Positions 36,201-45,073 of a stretch of DNA of 64,000 nucleotides are shown here, one piece after another. The stretch is from Neorhizobium galegae (GTDB lineage: Bacteria > Pseudomonadota > Alphaproteobacteria > Rhizobiales > Rhizobiaceae), in NCBI RefSeq assembly GCF_017877055.1, contig NZ_JAGIPG010000002.1, positions 930,001 through 994,000 on the forward strand, given 5' to 3'. Position 1 is the stretch's first letter; every line of letters begins with the position of its first letter. A model generated the notes under the pieces. It saw nothing but the letters and a program-made list of their open reading frames with translations, was not told the origin of the DNA and did no database searches. A program made the translations under genes and the position numbers.

Positions 36201-36585
36201 ACGGATGCTGGTCGGACGTGTGGTTGATGACGAGCTCGATGATGACCCGGATGCCGCGCTGGTGCGCCGCCTCGACGAAGGCCTGGAACTCCTCGATCGT
36301 GCCGTAGTCGGAGCTGACATTGCCGTAGTCGGCGATGTCGTAACCATCGTCGCGGCGCGGCGAGGGAAAGAAGGGCAGCAGCCAGATCGCGTTCGCCCCG
36401 AGCGAGGCAATATGGTCTAGTTTCTCATGCAGGCCCTGAAAATCGCCGATCCCGTCACCATTCGCATCGAAGAACGATTTGATGTGGAGCTGGTAGATGA
36501 CGGCATCCTTGTACCATAGCGGATCGCCCTCATTCATCTGTGCCGGGTTTTGCCCCTGGCCCCGGTTTGCACTCGTCATATCCAT
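33274..36585 (-). CDS. treS: Trehalose synthase-maltokinase fusion (TreS-Pep2)
   Basis: A 1103-residue two-enzyme protein. The GH13 half (residues about 20-560) isomerises trehalose and maltose; nucleophile D220 ([10 protein letters not shown]) and acid/base E262 ([10 protein letters not shown]) are present, with [18 protein letters not shown]. The C-terminal half (about 590-1103) is a maltokinase: its cap segment ([15 protein letters not shown]) and catalytic [12 protein letters not shown] and [16 protein letters not shown] loops are intact. It therefore feeds maltose-1-phosphate to GlgE. The gene lies 16 bases after glgE and overlaps glgB. The fusion is common in proteobacteria. Confidence 0.95.
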   Translation of the reverse strand: MDMTSANRGQGQNPAQMNEGDPLWYKDAVIYQLHIKSFFDANGDGIGDFQGLHEKLDHIASLGANAIWLLPFFPSPRRDDGYDIADYGNVSSDYGTIEEFQAFVEAAHQRGIRVIIELVINHTSDQHPWFQRARHAPPGSPERDFYVWSDTDQKFPETRIIFLDTEKSNWTWDPVAGAYYWHRFYSHQPDLNFDNPQVLEELLGVMRFWADTGIDGFRLDAIPYLVEREGTNNENLPETHEILKKIRASLDSTHPGKMLLAEANQWPEDTNEYFGNGDECNMAFHFPLMPRMYMAIAKEDRFPITDIMRQTPEIPENCQWAIFLRNHDELTLEMVTDEERDYLWNIYAADRRARINLGIRRRLAPLMERDRRRIELMNALLLSMPGTPVLYYGDEIGMGDNIYLGDRDGVRTPMQWSPDRNGGFSKADPARLVLPPVMDPLYGYEAVNVEAQGSDAHSLLNWTRRMLALRNKHSAFGRGSLKFLTPGNRKILAYLREYNGETILCVANLSRLPQAVELDLAHFAGSVPIELSGMSPFPPIGQLTYLLTLQPFGFFWFQLVAEADGPVWRKEPPEQMQDMVTMVTRRDLQELVDEPRLAATLSNEVLPAYLGKRRWFGSKGQVLNGATLVAATPIAFANNILLGELEAEVDGRKDTYLLPLAVSWDDAQPTALAQQLALARIRQGRRVGFLTDGFAMEGLARGVMRGLRERSVISGRAGTLEFIGTESLDSLTVTDDMAIRWLSAEQSNSSLILGDLAMVKLIRHVFPGVHPEVEMTRYLTNVGYQNTAQLLGEVARTAPEGDRYTLIIVQSAIRNQGDAWNWMLSNLRRAIDEIVVTGLEGEVVDEHFKPLVNLVATIGKRLGELHAALAQPTDDPDFQPVRATAADAEKWREAVTGQISHSLAILEKTVEGLDSDIALEATAILDRRDQLLGLATHLASAVEGTLMTRNHGDFHLGQILVAEGDAYIIDFEGEPTRDLAERRAKTNPLRDVAGLLRSLSYLAASADLDREIVSEVDDARHKELVARFIEMAEPAFLHAYFEAIENSEALRIPQEARARILDLFLLEKAAYEIAYEVRSRPHWLPLPLAGFSAIASRLLENVS

Positions 36586-36601
36586 TTTTTTGCTTTCTCC
36601 C

Positions 36602-39600
36602 CTATCTCACGCGCCAGATCGCAAAGGGCAGGCCCCAATGGGGATCGAGCCGCAGCCTTTGCATCTTGCCGGTCCAGGTGAACTTTTGGCCGGTGATCAG
36701 GTCGTCGACGTCAAGTGCGCCATGGTCCGGGAGGTTCCATGACCAGAGCGGTATTTCGACATCCGCCTCCTGCGCATTGTGCGGATCGAGGTTGATCGCG
36801 ATCAGCAGGACGTTCTCGCGACCGGCGCTCGCCTTCTCGAAGAACATGATGTTGTCGTTCCAGGCGGTGAGAAGCTGCAGGCCGAGATGCGAATGCAGCG
36901 CCGGATTCTCGCGGCGGATCCGGTTGAGCAGGGTGATCTCGCCCTTGATGTTGCCGGGACGGTCGTAGTCCCAGGCGCGGATCTCGTATTTCTCCGAATC
37001 TGCATATTCCTTGCGCTTGGCATCCGGCCGGCCCTCGCAAAGCTCGAAACCGTTATAGACACCCCAGAGACCGGATAGCGTCGCGGCAAGGGCGGCGCGG
37101 ATCAGATAGGCCGGCCGCGGCGCGTTCTGCAGAAAGTCCGGATTGATGTCGTGGGTGTTGACGAAGAAATGCGGGCGGAAGAACTCCTTCGGCTCCTCGG
37201 TGGTGATCTCGCGCATATACTGCTCGAGTTCCCACTTGGCATTGCGCCAGGTGAAATAGGTATAGGACTGTGAGAAGCCGACCTTGGCGAGGCGGTACAT
37301 CACTTTCGGCTTGGTGAAGGCCTCCGACAGGAAGACGACGTCCGGATGCCGCGCGCGGATATCGGCGATCAGCCACTCCCAGAACGGGAAGGGTTTCGTG
37401 TGCGGATTGTCGACGCGGAACAGTTTTACGCCGTTGTCGACCCATTTCTGAACGATGTTGCGGAGTTCCACCCAGAGCGAGGGGATCGCGTCATGGGCGT
37501 AGAAATCGACATTGACGATGTCCTCGTATTTCTTCGGCGGATTTTCCGCATACCGGATCGTCCCGTCCGGCCGCCAGTCGAACCAGCCGGGATGTGATTT
37601 CAGCCAGGGGTGATCGGGCGAGGCCTGGATCGCCAGGTCGAGCGCGATTTCAATTCCCTCGTCCTGGGCGGCGTCCACCAGCCGGCGGAAATCCTCGAAC
37701 GTGCCGAGCTCCGGGTGGATCGCGTCATGACCGCCGTCCTCCGAGCCGATGGCATAAGGGCTACCAGGATCGTCCGGCGCGGGGCTCAGCGAGTTGTTCT
37801 TGCCCTTGCGGTTGGTCTTGCCGATCGGGTGGACGGGCGGGAAATAGAGAACGTCGAAACCCATGTCGCGGATGGCGGGAAGCCGCTTGATGACGTCGTC
37901 GAACGTGCCGTGCCGGTTCGGATCGCCACTCTGCGAGCGGGGAAAGATCTGGTACCAGCTGGCGAAACCGGCAGCGATACGCTCCGCATCGACCTGAATT
38001 GCCTGTGAGCGGACCTTGAACGGTCGACGATCGGCCTCCGCCATCAGATCGGCTGTCTCGGGCGCCAGCAGGATTTCCGTGCGCTGCGGGTCCTGCACCT
38101 CGGTCAGCTTGTCGAACAGCGCCTTTAGCCGCGTCTTGATCCTGCCGGACGAATAGTCCAGCGCATCGAGAACGTGGTTGATGCCTTCCTGGATTTCCAG
38201 CCGCAAATCGAGCCGCGCTTCATGCTTTTTGACGAATTCATAGCGGAAGATCGCGAAGGGATTGCGCCAGGCCTCGATCAGGAATTCGTGGCGCCCCATG
38301 CGCTTCAGCGTGAATTCCGCATTCCAGCGATCGTTCAGGACGAGCTGCATGGGCTCTTCGGTCCATTCCGTCTCGTCGGCAGCGCGCCAGAGCAGCGCCG
38401 CCGCCAGCGGATCGTGGCCGTCGCCAAAAATGTCCGCCTCGACCTTCACCGTCTCGCCAACCACCCGTTTGACCACGAAACGGCCGTCGTCGACGGACGG
38501 CGTGATCTTCTCGATCGCCAGCCGGGGCGAAGCGGTCGCCTTGTCTACCGAGGGCACCGGTGCGGCGTCGACGATCGGCACCGACGAACGGCCCTCGAAA
38601 ATCCTGATCTCGCCGGGTTTCAGCTTGAGCTGCGCGGCAAAGGCTTCGCCATCCGCCTCCGGCGCTTCGAGCGGCAGGAAGGGCGCGGCCGCCTCGCGCA
38701 GCACGTTGAAGGGAGCGGCCACGGAGCGACGCAGATCCCGATTCAGAACCACGACGCGCACCTTCTGCGCCGAACGCAGGTCTTCCCGGTCGGTCTGCAT
38801 CAATGCCACGGCCGGCGTCTGGCTGGTGGAGATGAGACGGAGCGGTTGGCGGGCAAAGCCGGCCGCCGTCTTGTTGGTGCCGGCGTTCACGCTCCGGATA
38901 TCGGCCGAGAGATCGAATGAACCCTGCTCGCGTAGGCCTCGCAGGCCCATCCCGTCGCCAAACAGCGGGTCGAGCGGCGTGGAAGCACCGAATTCGAAGC
39001 CCATCGGGATCATCAGCCCGCTGGCGAAGGTTGCAGCGAGCTTCAGCGAGCGGATCGCCTTCCTCTGCAGCACTTCGCAACTGTCGGTACCATGGGCGAT
39101 GCGTTTGCCGAAGGGCGCCTCCGGAAACGTGACCTGGTACCCGAGCTGCCGCTGGATCTGGTATTCGTCGAGGATCCAGCGCTCCTCCAGGTTCCACCAG
39201 GCAAGCGACGAGAAGCTGCCGTCGAAACCGGCCCCCTCGAGCGCCCTTCGATCCTCAAAGGAGGTGCCGGGCGTCCATGCCAGAAAGGCGGTTTCCGGCG
39301 CGGTCTTGCGGGTCGATACGATCAGGTCGTACCAGGCTTCCGGCGCCAGGCGGCCGATGCCGAGGCAGCGGAAACCGGCAATCCCGAGGCCGGTCAGCTG
39401 CGCCATCCGCTTGCGCCAATTCTCGATATGACGGGCTTCGTTCATGAAATCGATGCCGCGGCTGCAGCTTTCCCGCGGCGCGACCCGAGGATCGGCGAGG
39501 ATCGGCCCGGCATGTCGTGCATCCACCGCAATTCGGTCGACGACGAGGTCGAGCATCAGCTTGACCTTGCTTTCGCGCGCGGCCTGGATCAGAGCCTTGA

Positions 39601-39856
39601 ACCCTTCTTCGACGGAAGAGCCGATCTGAAGCTCAGGGTCGATCCGATCGAAATTCTTGGTTACGAAGACGCTTGCATTCTGACCTCGTTCGAAAAGCGG
39701 CGCCGTCAGCACGGTATCGAAACCGAGGTCCCTCGCGTGCGCAAAAACCTCCCTCCACGCGTCGAGCCCCCTCAGCATCAAGGGGTGAACGTAGTAAATC
39801 TGGGGTGGGAGTTGCGCGAGGGATGTCCCGGCGATGAATTGGGGACGCGTGTTCAT
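36602..39856 (-). CDS. glgE: Maltosyltransferase GlgE with degenerate N-terminal amylase domain
   Basis: A 1084-residue protein. The C-terminal part (about 446-1084) is a complete GlgE (GH13_3) that transfers maltose from maltose-1-phosphate onto glucan: N-terminal beta domain, barrel with nucleophile D816 (LFRVDNPH), acid/base E845 (FLSEAFTKP) and D903 (NTHDINPD). The first about 430 residues form a second amylase-like barrel whose key positions are changed: GFRCL (161-165) where a nucleophile Asp is expected and FLAWTP (191-196) where the acid/base Glu should be. It is therefore probably inactive and may bind glucan or partners. First gene of the glgE-treS-glgB operon. Confidence 0.93.
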   Translation of the reverse strand: MNTRPQFIAGTSLAQLPPQIYYVHPLMLRGLDAWREVFAHARDLGFDTVLTAPLFERGQNASVFVTKNFDRIDPELQIGSSVEEGFKALIQAARESKVKLMLDLVVDRIAVDARHAGPILADPRVAPRESCSRGIDFMNEARHIENWRKRMAQLTGLGIAGFRCLGIGRLAPEAWYDLIVSTRKTAPETAFLAWTPGTSFEDRRALEGAGFDGSFSSLAWWNLEERWILDEYQIQRQLGYQVTFPEAPFGKRIAHGTDSCEVLQRKAIRSLKLAATFASGLMIPMGFEFGASTPLDPLFGDGMGLRGLREQGSFDLSADIRSVNAGTNKTAAGFARQPLRLISTSQTPAVALMQTDREDLRSAQKVRVVVLNRDLRRSVAAPFNVLREAAAPFLPLEAPEADGEAFAAQLKLKPGEIRIFEGRSSVPIVDAAPVPSVDKATASPRLAIEKITPSVDDGRFVVKRVVGETVKVEADIFGDGHDPLAAALLWRAADETEWTEEPMQLVLNDRWNAEFTLKRMGRHEFLIEAWRNPFAIFRYEFVKKHEARLDLRLEIQEGINHVLDALDYSSGRIKTRLKALFDKLTEVQDPQRTEILLAPETADLMAEADRRPFKVRSQAIQVDAERIAAGFASWYQIFPRSQSGDPNRHGTFDDVIKRLPAIRDMGFDVLYFPPVHPIGKTNRKGKNNSLSPAPDDPGSPYAIGSEDGGHDAIHPELGTFEDFRRLVDAAQDEGIEIALDLAIQASPDHPWLKSHPGWFDWRPDGTIRYAENPPKKYEDIVNVDFYAHDAIPSLWVELRNIVQKWVDNGVKLFRVDNPHTKPFPFWEWLIADIRARHPDVVFLSEAFTKPKVMYRLAKVGFSQSYTYFTWRNAKWELEQYMREITTEEPKEFFRPHFFVNTHDINPDFLQNAPRPAYLIRAALAATLSGLWGVYNGFELCEGRPDAKRKEYADSEKYEIRAWDYDRPGNIKGEITLLNRIRRENPALHSHLGLQLLTAWNDNIMFFEKASAGRENVLLIAINLDPHNAQEADVEIPLWSWNLPDHGALDVDDLITGQKFTWTGKMQRLRLDPHWGLPFAIWRVR

Positions 39857-40061
39857 GGGATTTGCCTCGCCGTCGATTAGAGCCGTCGAATTTGCGGTCT
39901 AACTGTCGAGCGGTGGGGCTGGTTCCGATAAAATTGCCCGACTCACGCGGTTTCTCACGCTTCGGGCCTGCAGCTTCGGCGAAGCTGTTGATGCAGATGA
40001 TCAATCCGTAGTTGTTCCTGAGAGGCGCCTTCGCTCTATTTTCCGACAAGCTGAAACGCAA

Positions 40062-40085
40062 AAGGCCGGAGATCCCTCCGGCCTT
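40062..40085 (-). terminator. Terminator after the TctC-type gene
   Basis: A 9-bp stem (40062-40070 with 40077-40085), followed on the minus strand by TTTGCGTTT. It lies 27 bases beyond the stop of the binding-protein gene. Confidence 0.75.
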
Positions 40086-40111
40086 CCTGATACGGTCATG
40101 CGTCTGGAAGC

Positions 40112-41089
40112 CTACTGCTTTTCGATCTTGCCGATCTTCGCCCACTCTTCCCAGCGCTTGGTATCCATCGTCGCATAGTCGAGGGTCGCCTTGGGGCTGT
40201 CGAGCGTCATCGGCTCGCCGCCATTGGTGCCGACGAATTTGCGGGCTTCTTCGCTGGTGGTGACCTGCGTCATCACCTTGTGCATCTTGTCGAGAATATC
40301 CTTCGGCGTCCCCTTGGGGGCGGCGAGAACCCACCAGATGCGCACATCGACATTCGGCACGCCTTCTTCCGCGAAAGTCGGGATATCCGGGACCGAGGAA
40401 ATGCGCTTGGCCGTGCTGACGGCCAGCACGCGCAGCGTTCCGTCACGCGAGCGGGCAAGGCCGAAGACCGGGTCGCCGACCATGTAGTCGATCGCCCCGC
40501 TGGCAAAGTCGTTGAGCGAGTCGGCGCTGGTCTTGTAGCGCACCTGAAGCGTGTCCGGCACGCCGGTATTGGCCTTGTACATTTCGGCGAGGATGACGGA
40601 CGGGAAGTTCGACGTGGCGTAGGAGCCCTTGGCGCCCTTTTCCTTCATCGCCTTGGTCAGGTCGGAAATCTTCTGGTAGGGCGACTTGGCGTTGACCAGC
40701 ATCATGAACGCCTGGCTGAACACCGGCGCGACATAGTCGAAATCCTTGAGCGGATCATAGGGCGGGGCATTGAAGACGTAAGGTGCCGCGGTGAGCTGGT
40801 CGGCCGAACCGATCAGCATCGTATAGCCGTCCGGCTTGGCGTTCTTCAGCGCGACGACCGAAAGGCTTCCGAGGCCACCCGGCTTGTTGTCGACGATGAC
40901 GGTCTGCTTGAGCTGTTCTTCGAGCTTCTTGGCGAAGAAGCGGGCATAGACGTCCGCGCCGCTGCCGGCCGGGAAACCGGCGATCAGTGTGATTTGCCGG
41001 CTCGGATAATCGTCGGCGGCGGTGGCTGTACCGCCCGGAATGTATGCGGAAAACACCAGCGCCAGGGCGCCTGCCAGAAATCGCTTCAC
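40112..41089 (-). CDS. Tripartite tricarboxylate transporter substrate-binding protein (TctC/Bug family)
   Basis: A 325-residue periplasmic binding protein with signal peptide (VKRFLAGALALVFSAYIPGGTATA) and the Bug family start YPSRQITLIAGFPAGSGADVYARFFAKKL. Later motifs (VDNKPGGLGSLSVVALKNAKPDGYTMLIG and ASGAIDYMVGDPVFGL) confirm the family. Ligands are usually carboxylates. No TctA or TctB membrane gene is next to it, so it is an orphan receptor. The GTG start has AGGAGGAGAG in front and a terminator follows. Confidence 0.9.
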   Translation of the reverse strand: MKRFLAGALALVFSAYIPGGTATAADDYPSRQITLIAGFPAGSGADVYARFFAKKLEEQLKQTVIVDNKPGGLGSLSVVALKNAKPDGYTMLIGSADQLTAAPYVFNAPPYDPLKDFDYVAPVFSQAFMMLVNAKSPYQKISDLTKAMKEKGAKGSYATSNFPSVILAEMYKANTGVPDTLQVRYKTSADSLNDFASGAIDYMVGDPVFGLARSRDGTLRVLAVSTAKRISSVPDIPTFAEEGVPNVDVRIWWVLAAPKGTPKDILDKMHKVMTQVTTSEEARKFVGTNGGEPMTLDSPKATLDYATMDTKRWEEWAKIGKIEKQ

Positions 41090-41396
41090 TGCACTCTCCT
41101 CCTAGAGTTCAGTCCGACACCTCGCGGGCGAGGCCGGAGTGTGATGTGACGCGAGCAGTCTCCTCCCGCTCGCGCTAAAATATAAGGTAGCCATACATTT
41201 TTGAGGCCGTCAAATGCCCTAGCGGCGTGAGAGGGGCTTCCGGCTGAAATCTAATGGCCTCGATGGCCCCGCTTATGCCGCGGTGTCCCAATGCCTGATT
41301 TACGGCCGTTTTCCAGGCTTAAAACACGAGATTTCGCCACTCGAAAAGCGGGTTGAATACTGTTATTCCGCGCCCCGGCCGAGGTGTGAGGAAGCT
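41090..41396. other. 307-base gap, no gene seen
   Basis: Between the TctC-type gene and the cupin gene. I see no supported reading frame, RNA gene or clear repeat. An AT-rich stretch at 41175-41200 (TAAAATATAAGG on the plus strand) could hold the promoter of the TctC-type gene on the minus strand. Confidence 0.4.
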
Positions 41397-41921
41397 CTAC
41401 GATCGGCGGGGCGACCATGCGCGAAGAAGCGCGCCTTCGGCACCGCCCACGGGGTCGGTCTTTGGGAGCGGCAGTTTGGCGATCCTGTCGAGCTGCGCAT
41501 CGCTCGCCGGCCCGGTCTGGATGTCCGCCTCCTGCCCGGGCGGGTAGGCCCCGACCACCAGGAAATCCCGGCTGGCATCGATCCGCATGTGGCCGGTGCC
41601 GGCGGGCAGGATCAGGCAGTCGCCGGCATTGACGCCGAACTCCGTGCCGCCAGGCCCGCCGATCAGCAACCGCGCCCGGCCGTCGGCAATCCCCAGCACC
41701 TCATGGGCGCCGGTGTGATAATGCTGATAGTCGAAGACGCCATTGCGCCAGATCCCCTGCCAGCCATTCTGCCGAAACCGCTCCTCGAACGTCGGCGCCA
41801 TCTCGCCTTCTGCCGGGATCGCATTGCGATAGACCAGCACCGGCAGATCGGAATTGTTCGGCACCCAGTCGCTGGATTCGAAGAGAATGGTCTCGAGGGT
41901 GGTATCGGCGGTGGAGGTCAT
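41397..41921 (-). CDS. Cupin domain protein (YjlB-like)
   Basis: A 174-residue single cupin. The metal-site segment YQHYHTGAHEVLGIADGRARLLIG (His, His, Glu) and a later PAGTGHMRIDA (His) form the usual four-ligand site. Family members are oxygenases, isomerases or sugar binders; no role can be given. The ATG at 41921 (MTSTADTTLE) fits family starts; a longer frame to 41987 overlaps the DUF3175 gene. It lies 25 bases after that gene and probably shares its transcript. Confidence 0.8.
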   Translation of the reverse strand: MTSTADTTLETILFESSDWVPNNSDLPVLVYRNAIPAEGEMAPTFEERFRQNGWQGIWRNGVFDYQHYHTGAHEVLGIADGRARLLIGGPGGTEFGVNAGDCLILPAGTGHMRIDASRDFLVVGAYPPGQEADIQTGPASDAQLDRIAKLPLPKTDPVGGAEGALLRAWSPRRS

Positions 41922-41946
41922 GGCGTCGAGGCTCGGCGGGGTAATC

Positions 41947-42240
41947 TTAATGCTTCGGTTCACGGCCGAAATCCTTGCGAAGCTCATCCTTGGCCTTCTC
42001 CAGCGTGGCGCGGCGCGATTTCGAAAGCTGGCCGCCGGCGCGGTTGATGTAGAAATTCAGCATCGACATGGCCGATCGGAAAGGGCTCGACTTGCGACGA
42101 TGGCTTGCTTCGGCTGAATGCTGGAGGGAGTCGGCGATCTTTTCCGGGCTGCGCGATTTAAATACGCCATCCTTCAGGTCCATCGCATCGCTGTGTTCGG
42201 TCACGTCCTTCGACCATTTCTTCTTGTTCTTCTTGGCCAT
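41947..42240 (-). CDS. DUF3175 protein
   Basis: A 97-residue very basic protein, largely helical, with the family block RRKSSPFRSAMSMLNFYINRAG. Function unknown; the charge suggests nucleic-acid contact. The ATG at 42240 and size match family members known from rhizobia. It precedes the cupin gene by 25 bases. Confidence 0.85.
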   Translation of the reverse strand: MAKKNKKKWSKDVTEHSDAMDLKDGVFKSRSPEKIADSLQHSAEASHRRKSSPFRSAMSMLNFYINRAGGQLSKSRRATLEKAKDELRKDFGREPKH

Positions 42241-42303
42241 GGAAACCTCTCGGGAAAGATTGGATATCCTTCCGAACCGGCCGTTGGCGGCAAGGTTCCC
42301 AAG

Positions 42304-43296
42304 CTATCGCGCCGCGGTCGTAGTATTGCGCACCACGAGGTGCGTTTCCAGGACGTAACGCACGTCGCGTATGGCGCGCGACTGCAGCATGTCGAGGAGC
42401 AGCGAGACGGCCACCCGGCCCGCCTCGGTCGAGCGGTTGGAGACCGAGGTCAGGGCCGGGTAGGTGACGGCGCCGAGCACGTCGTCGCAGCCGATCAGGC
42501 TGAAATCGCCAGGCACCGAAACCCGTTTTTCGGAAAGCCCGGCCAGCACGCCCTGCGCCGTCAGGTCGTCGAAGGCGACGGCTGCCGTGGCGCCGGTGGC
42601 AAGGATCGCGCCGACCGCCTGGCGGCCGGAATTGTAGCTCGCCAGCACCGCCGGCACCGTTTCGACTACAATGCCAAGCCGTGTTGCGGCGGCCTTGATG
42701 GCGGTGCGGCGCTGTTTGTTCGACCAGGAATTCGACGGGCCGCTGACATAAACGATCCGGCGGTGCCCGAGTTGGGCGAGATGTTCGACCGCTTCCCGTA
42801 CACCCGATCCGCTGTCGATCAGCACCCGAGGGATACCGTCGATATCGCGGTTGATCAGCACCAGCGGCAACAGGCCGGCATGCGCCCGGATGCGCTCGTC
42901 CGAAAGGCGCGAGGAGGCAAGCACCAGGCCCTCGACCTGGCCAGCGAACCGGCCGACCAGCTTGTCCTCCTGCTTCGGGTTCTCCTCCGTATTGCCGAGG
43001 AAGATGCAGAAATCGGACCGGTCCGCTTCCAATTGGGCAGCCTGGATCAGCGGCGGAAAGAACGGGTTGGCGATATCCGGCACGATCAGCCCGACATTGC
43101 CGTGCCGCCCGGTGCTGAGCGCCCGCGCCGTGTGGTTCGGCACGTAGCCGAGCGCTTCCGCCGCCTTCATGATCCGCGTCACGGTTTCCGGGGAGAGCAT
43201 GTCCGGCCGCGTGAAGGCGCGCGAGACACTGGAACGCGCAACGCCTGCCGCATCCGCGACCTGGCTGATAGTGACGCCCTTGGTCCGCTTGATCAT
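42304..43296 (-). CDS. LacI family transcriptional regulator
   Basis: A 330-residue repressor with an N-terminal HTH (TISQVADAAGVARSSVSRAFT), hinge helix (VPNHTARALSTGRHG) and a periplasmic-binding-protein-like sugar domain (VGLIVPDIANPFF, IGCDDVLGAVTYPALTSV). I start at the ATG at 43296 (MIKRTKG), where family members begin; the longer frame adds 11 odd residues. It is divergent from the NagB-like gene. Two palindromic sites for a LacI protein lie at 43401-43418 and 47518-47531, so it probably represses itself and both halves of the catabolic locus; a sugar or sugar-phosphate would be the inducer. Confidence 0.93.
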   Translation of the reverse strand: MIKRTKGVTISQVADAAGVARSSVSRAFTRPDMLSPETVTRIMKAAEALGYVPNHTARALSTGRHGNVGLIVPDIANPFFPPLIQAAQLEADRSDFCIFLGNTEENPKQEDKLVGRFAGQVEGLVLASSRLSDERIRAHAGLLPLVLINRDIDGIPRVLIDSGSGVREAVEHLAQLGHRRIVYVSGPSNSWSNKQRRTAIKAAATRLGIVVETVPAVLASYNSGRQAVGAILATGATAAVAFDDLTAQGVLAGLSEKRVSVPGDFSLIGCDDVLGAVTYPALTSVSNRSTEAGRVAVSLLLDMLQSRAIRDVRYVLETHLVVRNTTTAAR

Positions 43297-43396
43297 GGAA
43301 ATTGAGAACCTGCCCGTTTGGCCTGGCACTTAGCATGAAGTTCGCAGCGCTATCAATTCTGACCCCGATCCGAGCCGAAGACTGACATTCATCCAC

Positions 43397-43425
43397 TTGA
43401 CATGCAACCGGTTGCATGGAAATCT
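43397..43425 (+). promoter_or_regulatory. Promoter with LacI operator (site 1)
   Basis: TTGACA (43397) and AAATCT (43420) are 17 bases apart. The space is filled by CATGCAACCGGTTGCATG (43401-43418), a perfect 18-bp palindrome centred on CCGG, the classic LacI-family site. Binding would block polymerase at the NagB-like operon and may also affect the regulator gene, which starts 105 bases away on the other strand. Confidence 0.85.
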
Positions 43426-43499
43426 TTCGCCAACAAGAAAAGGGGACCTGCAACGGACGCGGCGAGGCGAAGCCCGCCTGCCGACACGTCCCTGCAGAC

Positions 43500-44300
43500 A
43501 TGGAGACCGCGTTGACCATCGCCACCGCCCATCGTCCTTCGCCGGAAACGCGGCGGACCTTCGACCGCCTCTCGGTCGAAAGCTTTGCAACGCGGGCCGA
43601 GATGGGCGCCGCCGCGGCCGCCGACATTGCCGCCGCCTTGGCAGAACGCCTCGCAAGCCAGGCCGAAGTCCGGATGGTCTTTGCCGCCGCCCCCAGCCAG
43701 GCGGATATGCTGAAGGCGCTTTGTGCCGCGCCGGGCATCGACTGGGGGCGCGTCACCGCCTTCCACATGGACGAATATATCGGCCTTTCGCCATCCTCGC
43801 CCGCCCGTTTCGTCAACTGGCTGGACGAGCATGTGTTCGCCAAGTTGCCATTCGCGGCCGTGCACCGGATCACCCCGGAGCCGGATGCGGAAGCTGAAGT
43901 GCGCCGCTATTCCGACCTGCTGAACGAGGCGCCGATCGACTTCGTCTGCCTCGGCATCGGCGTCAACGGCCACATCGCCTTCAACGACCCGCCGGTCGCC
44001 GATTTCAACGATCCGCTGGACGTCAAGATCGTCGAACTGGACGATATCTGCCGCCAGCAGCAGGTCGATGACGACTGTTTCCCTGACCTCGCCTCCGTGC
44101 CCTACGAGGCGATCACGCTCACGGTGCCGCGCCTCTTGCGTGCCGACCGGCTGTTCTGCGTCGTGCCAGGTTCCATCAAGCGGGATGCCGTTTCGAAGAC
44201 GCTTTACGGCCCCCTGACCACCGAATGCCCGGCCAGCGTCCTGCGCTTCCATGCCGCCTGCACCCTCTATATCGACAAGGATTCTGACCCCGATGCCTGA
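43500..44300 (+). CDS. Glucosamine-6-phosphate deaminase-like protein (NagB family, altered active site)
   Basis: A 266-residue protein of the NagB/6-phosphogluconolactonase fold. The substrate loop FHMDEYIGL and the LGIGVNGHIAFNDPP block are recognisable. In E. coli NagB, as I remember it, this block reads NDGHIAFNEP with catalytic Asp141 and Glu148; here they are Asn and Asp. True deaminase activity is therefore doubtful, and a different sugar phosphate may be used. The start at 43500 avoids the operator, which covers an earlier in-frame ATG at 43416; the ribosome site is poor. It overlaps the SIS gene by 8 bases. Confidence 0.85.
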   Translation: METALTIATAHRPSPETRRTFDRLSVESFATRAEMGAAAAADIAAALAERLASQAEVRMVFAAAPSQADMLKALCAAPGIDWGRVTAFHMDEYIGLSPSSPARFVNWLDEHVFAKLPFAAVHRITPEPDAEAEVRRYSDLLNEAPIDFVCLGIGVNGHIAFNDPPVADFNDPLDVKIVELDDICRQQQVDDDCFPDLASVPYEAITLTVPRLLRADRLFCVVPGSIKRDAVSKTLYGPLTTECPASVLRFHAACTLYIDKDSDPDA

Positions 44301-45072
44301 GACCCCCGTCATCGATGCGGATGCGCTCTGCGAAGGTTATTTCGCCTCGACTCAAGGCCTGATGCGCCGGGTCCTGGAGGAGGAAAAGGCTCCGCTCGAC
44401 AAGGCGGCAGAAAAGCTCGCCGACCAGATCGCCGCCGACCGGCTGGTGCATATCTATGGCCCCGGAGGCCACTCCAATCTGGCCTCGCAGGAGGTCTTCT
44501 TCCGCGCCGGCGGGCTGATGCATATCAGCGCCATTCTCGACGAAGGAACGCTGCTCTCGAACGGCGCGCTGCGCTCCATGGCGATCGAACGCACGCCCGG
44601 TTACGGCAAGGTAGTCATCGCCAACCAGCGGCTCGGCGACACCGACCTGCTGATCCTCGTCAACGCTTACGGCATCAACGCCGCGCTGATCGATGCGGCG
44701 CTGGAAGCGAAACGCCGCGGTGCCTTCCTGATCGGGGTCAGTTCCCGCGAACACGCCTCGAAAACCTCGCCGGATCACCCGGCCCGCCATCCGACCAAAC
44801 AGAACCTGCACGACATCGTCGACATTGCCATCGACTGCAAGGTGCCGATCGGCGATGCGGTCGTGACGGTCCCGGGCATGGGCGAAAACATCGCGGCGAT
44901 CTCCACCTTCGCCAATGCGTTCACGCTGAATTGCATGGTCATCCGCACGGTCGCAAAACTCGTCGAGCGCGGCATCGAACCGCCGGTCTGGCGCAGCGGC
45001 AACGCACCGGGCGGCGACGAGGCGAACGGCCGCTTCATCGCCAATTTCCAGGGCCGGGTGAGGGCGCTCTAA
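44293..45072 (+). CDS. SIS-domain sugar isomerase/phosphosugar-binding protein
   Basis: A 259-residue protein with one sugar-isomerase domain (LVHIYGPGGHSNLASQEVFFRAGG ... LLILVNAYGINAALIDAALEAKRRGAFLIGVSS). The plan resembles UPF0309-type proteins found beside NagA and NagB homologues. It should bind a phosphosugar and isomerise or hydrolyse it. Its ATG lies inside the last codons of the NagB-like gene, so translation is coupled; the NagA-like gene starts one base after its stop. Confidence 0.85.
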   Translation: MPETPVIDADALCEGYFASTQGLMRRVLEEEKAPLDKAAEKLADQIAADRLVHIYGPGGHSNLASQEVFFRAGGLMHISAILDEGTLLSNGALRSMAIERTPGYGKVVIANQRLGDTDLLILVNAYGINAALIDAALEAKRRGAFLIGVSSREHASKTSPDHPARHPTKQNLHDIVDIAIDCKVPIGDAVVTVPGMGENIAAISTFANAFTLNCMVIRTVAKLVERGIEPPVWRSGNAPGGDEANGRFIANFQGRVRAL

Positions 45073-45073
45073 G

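Noticed and set aside
35020..36420. Plus-strand frames over the treS-maltokinase gene
   Set aside because: Shadow frames; the minus-strand protein shows intact catalytic motifs throughout.
43416..43499. In-frame ATG at 43416 as start of the NagB-like gene
   Set aside because: It lies inside the LacI operator and between the promoter boxes, so it would not be in the transcript.
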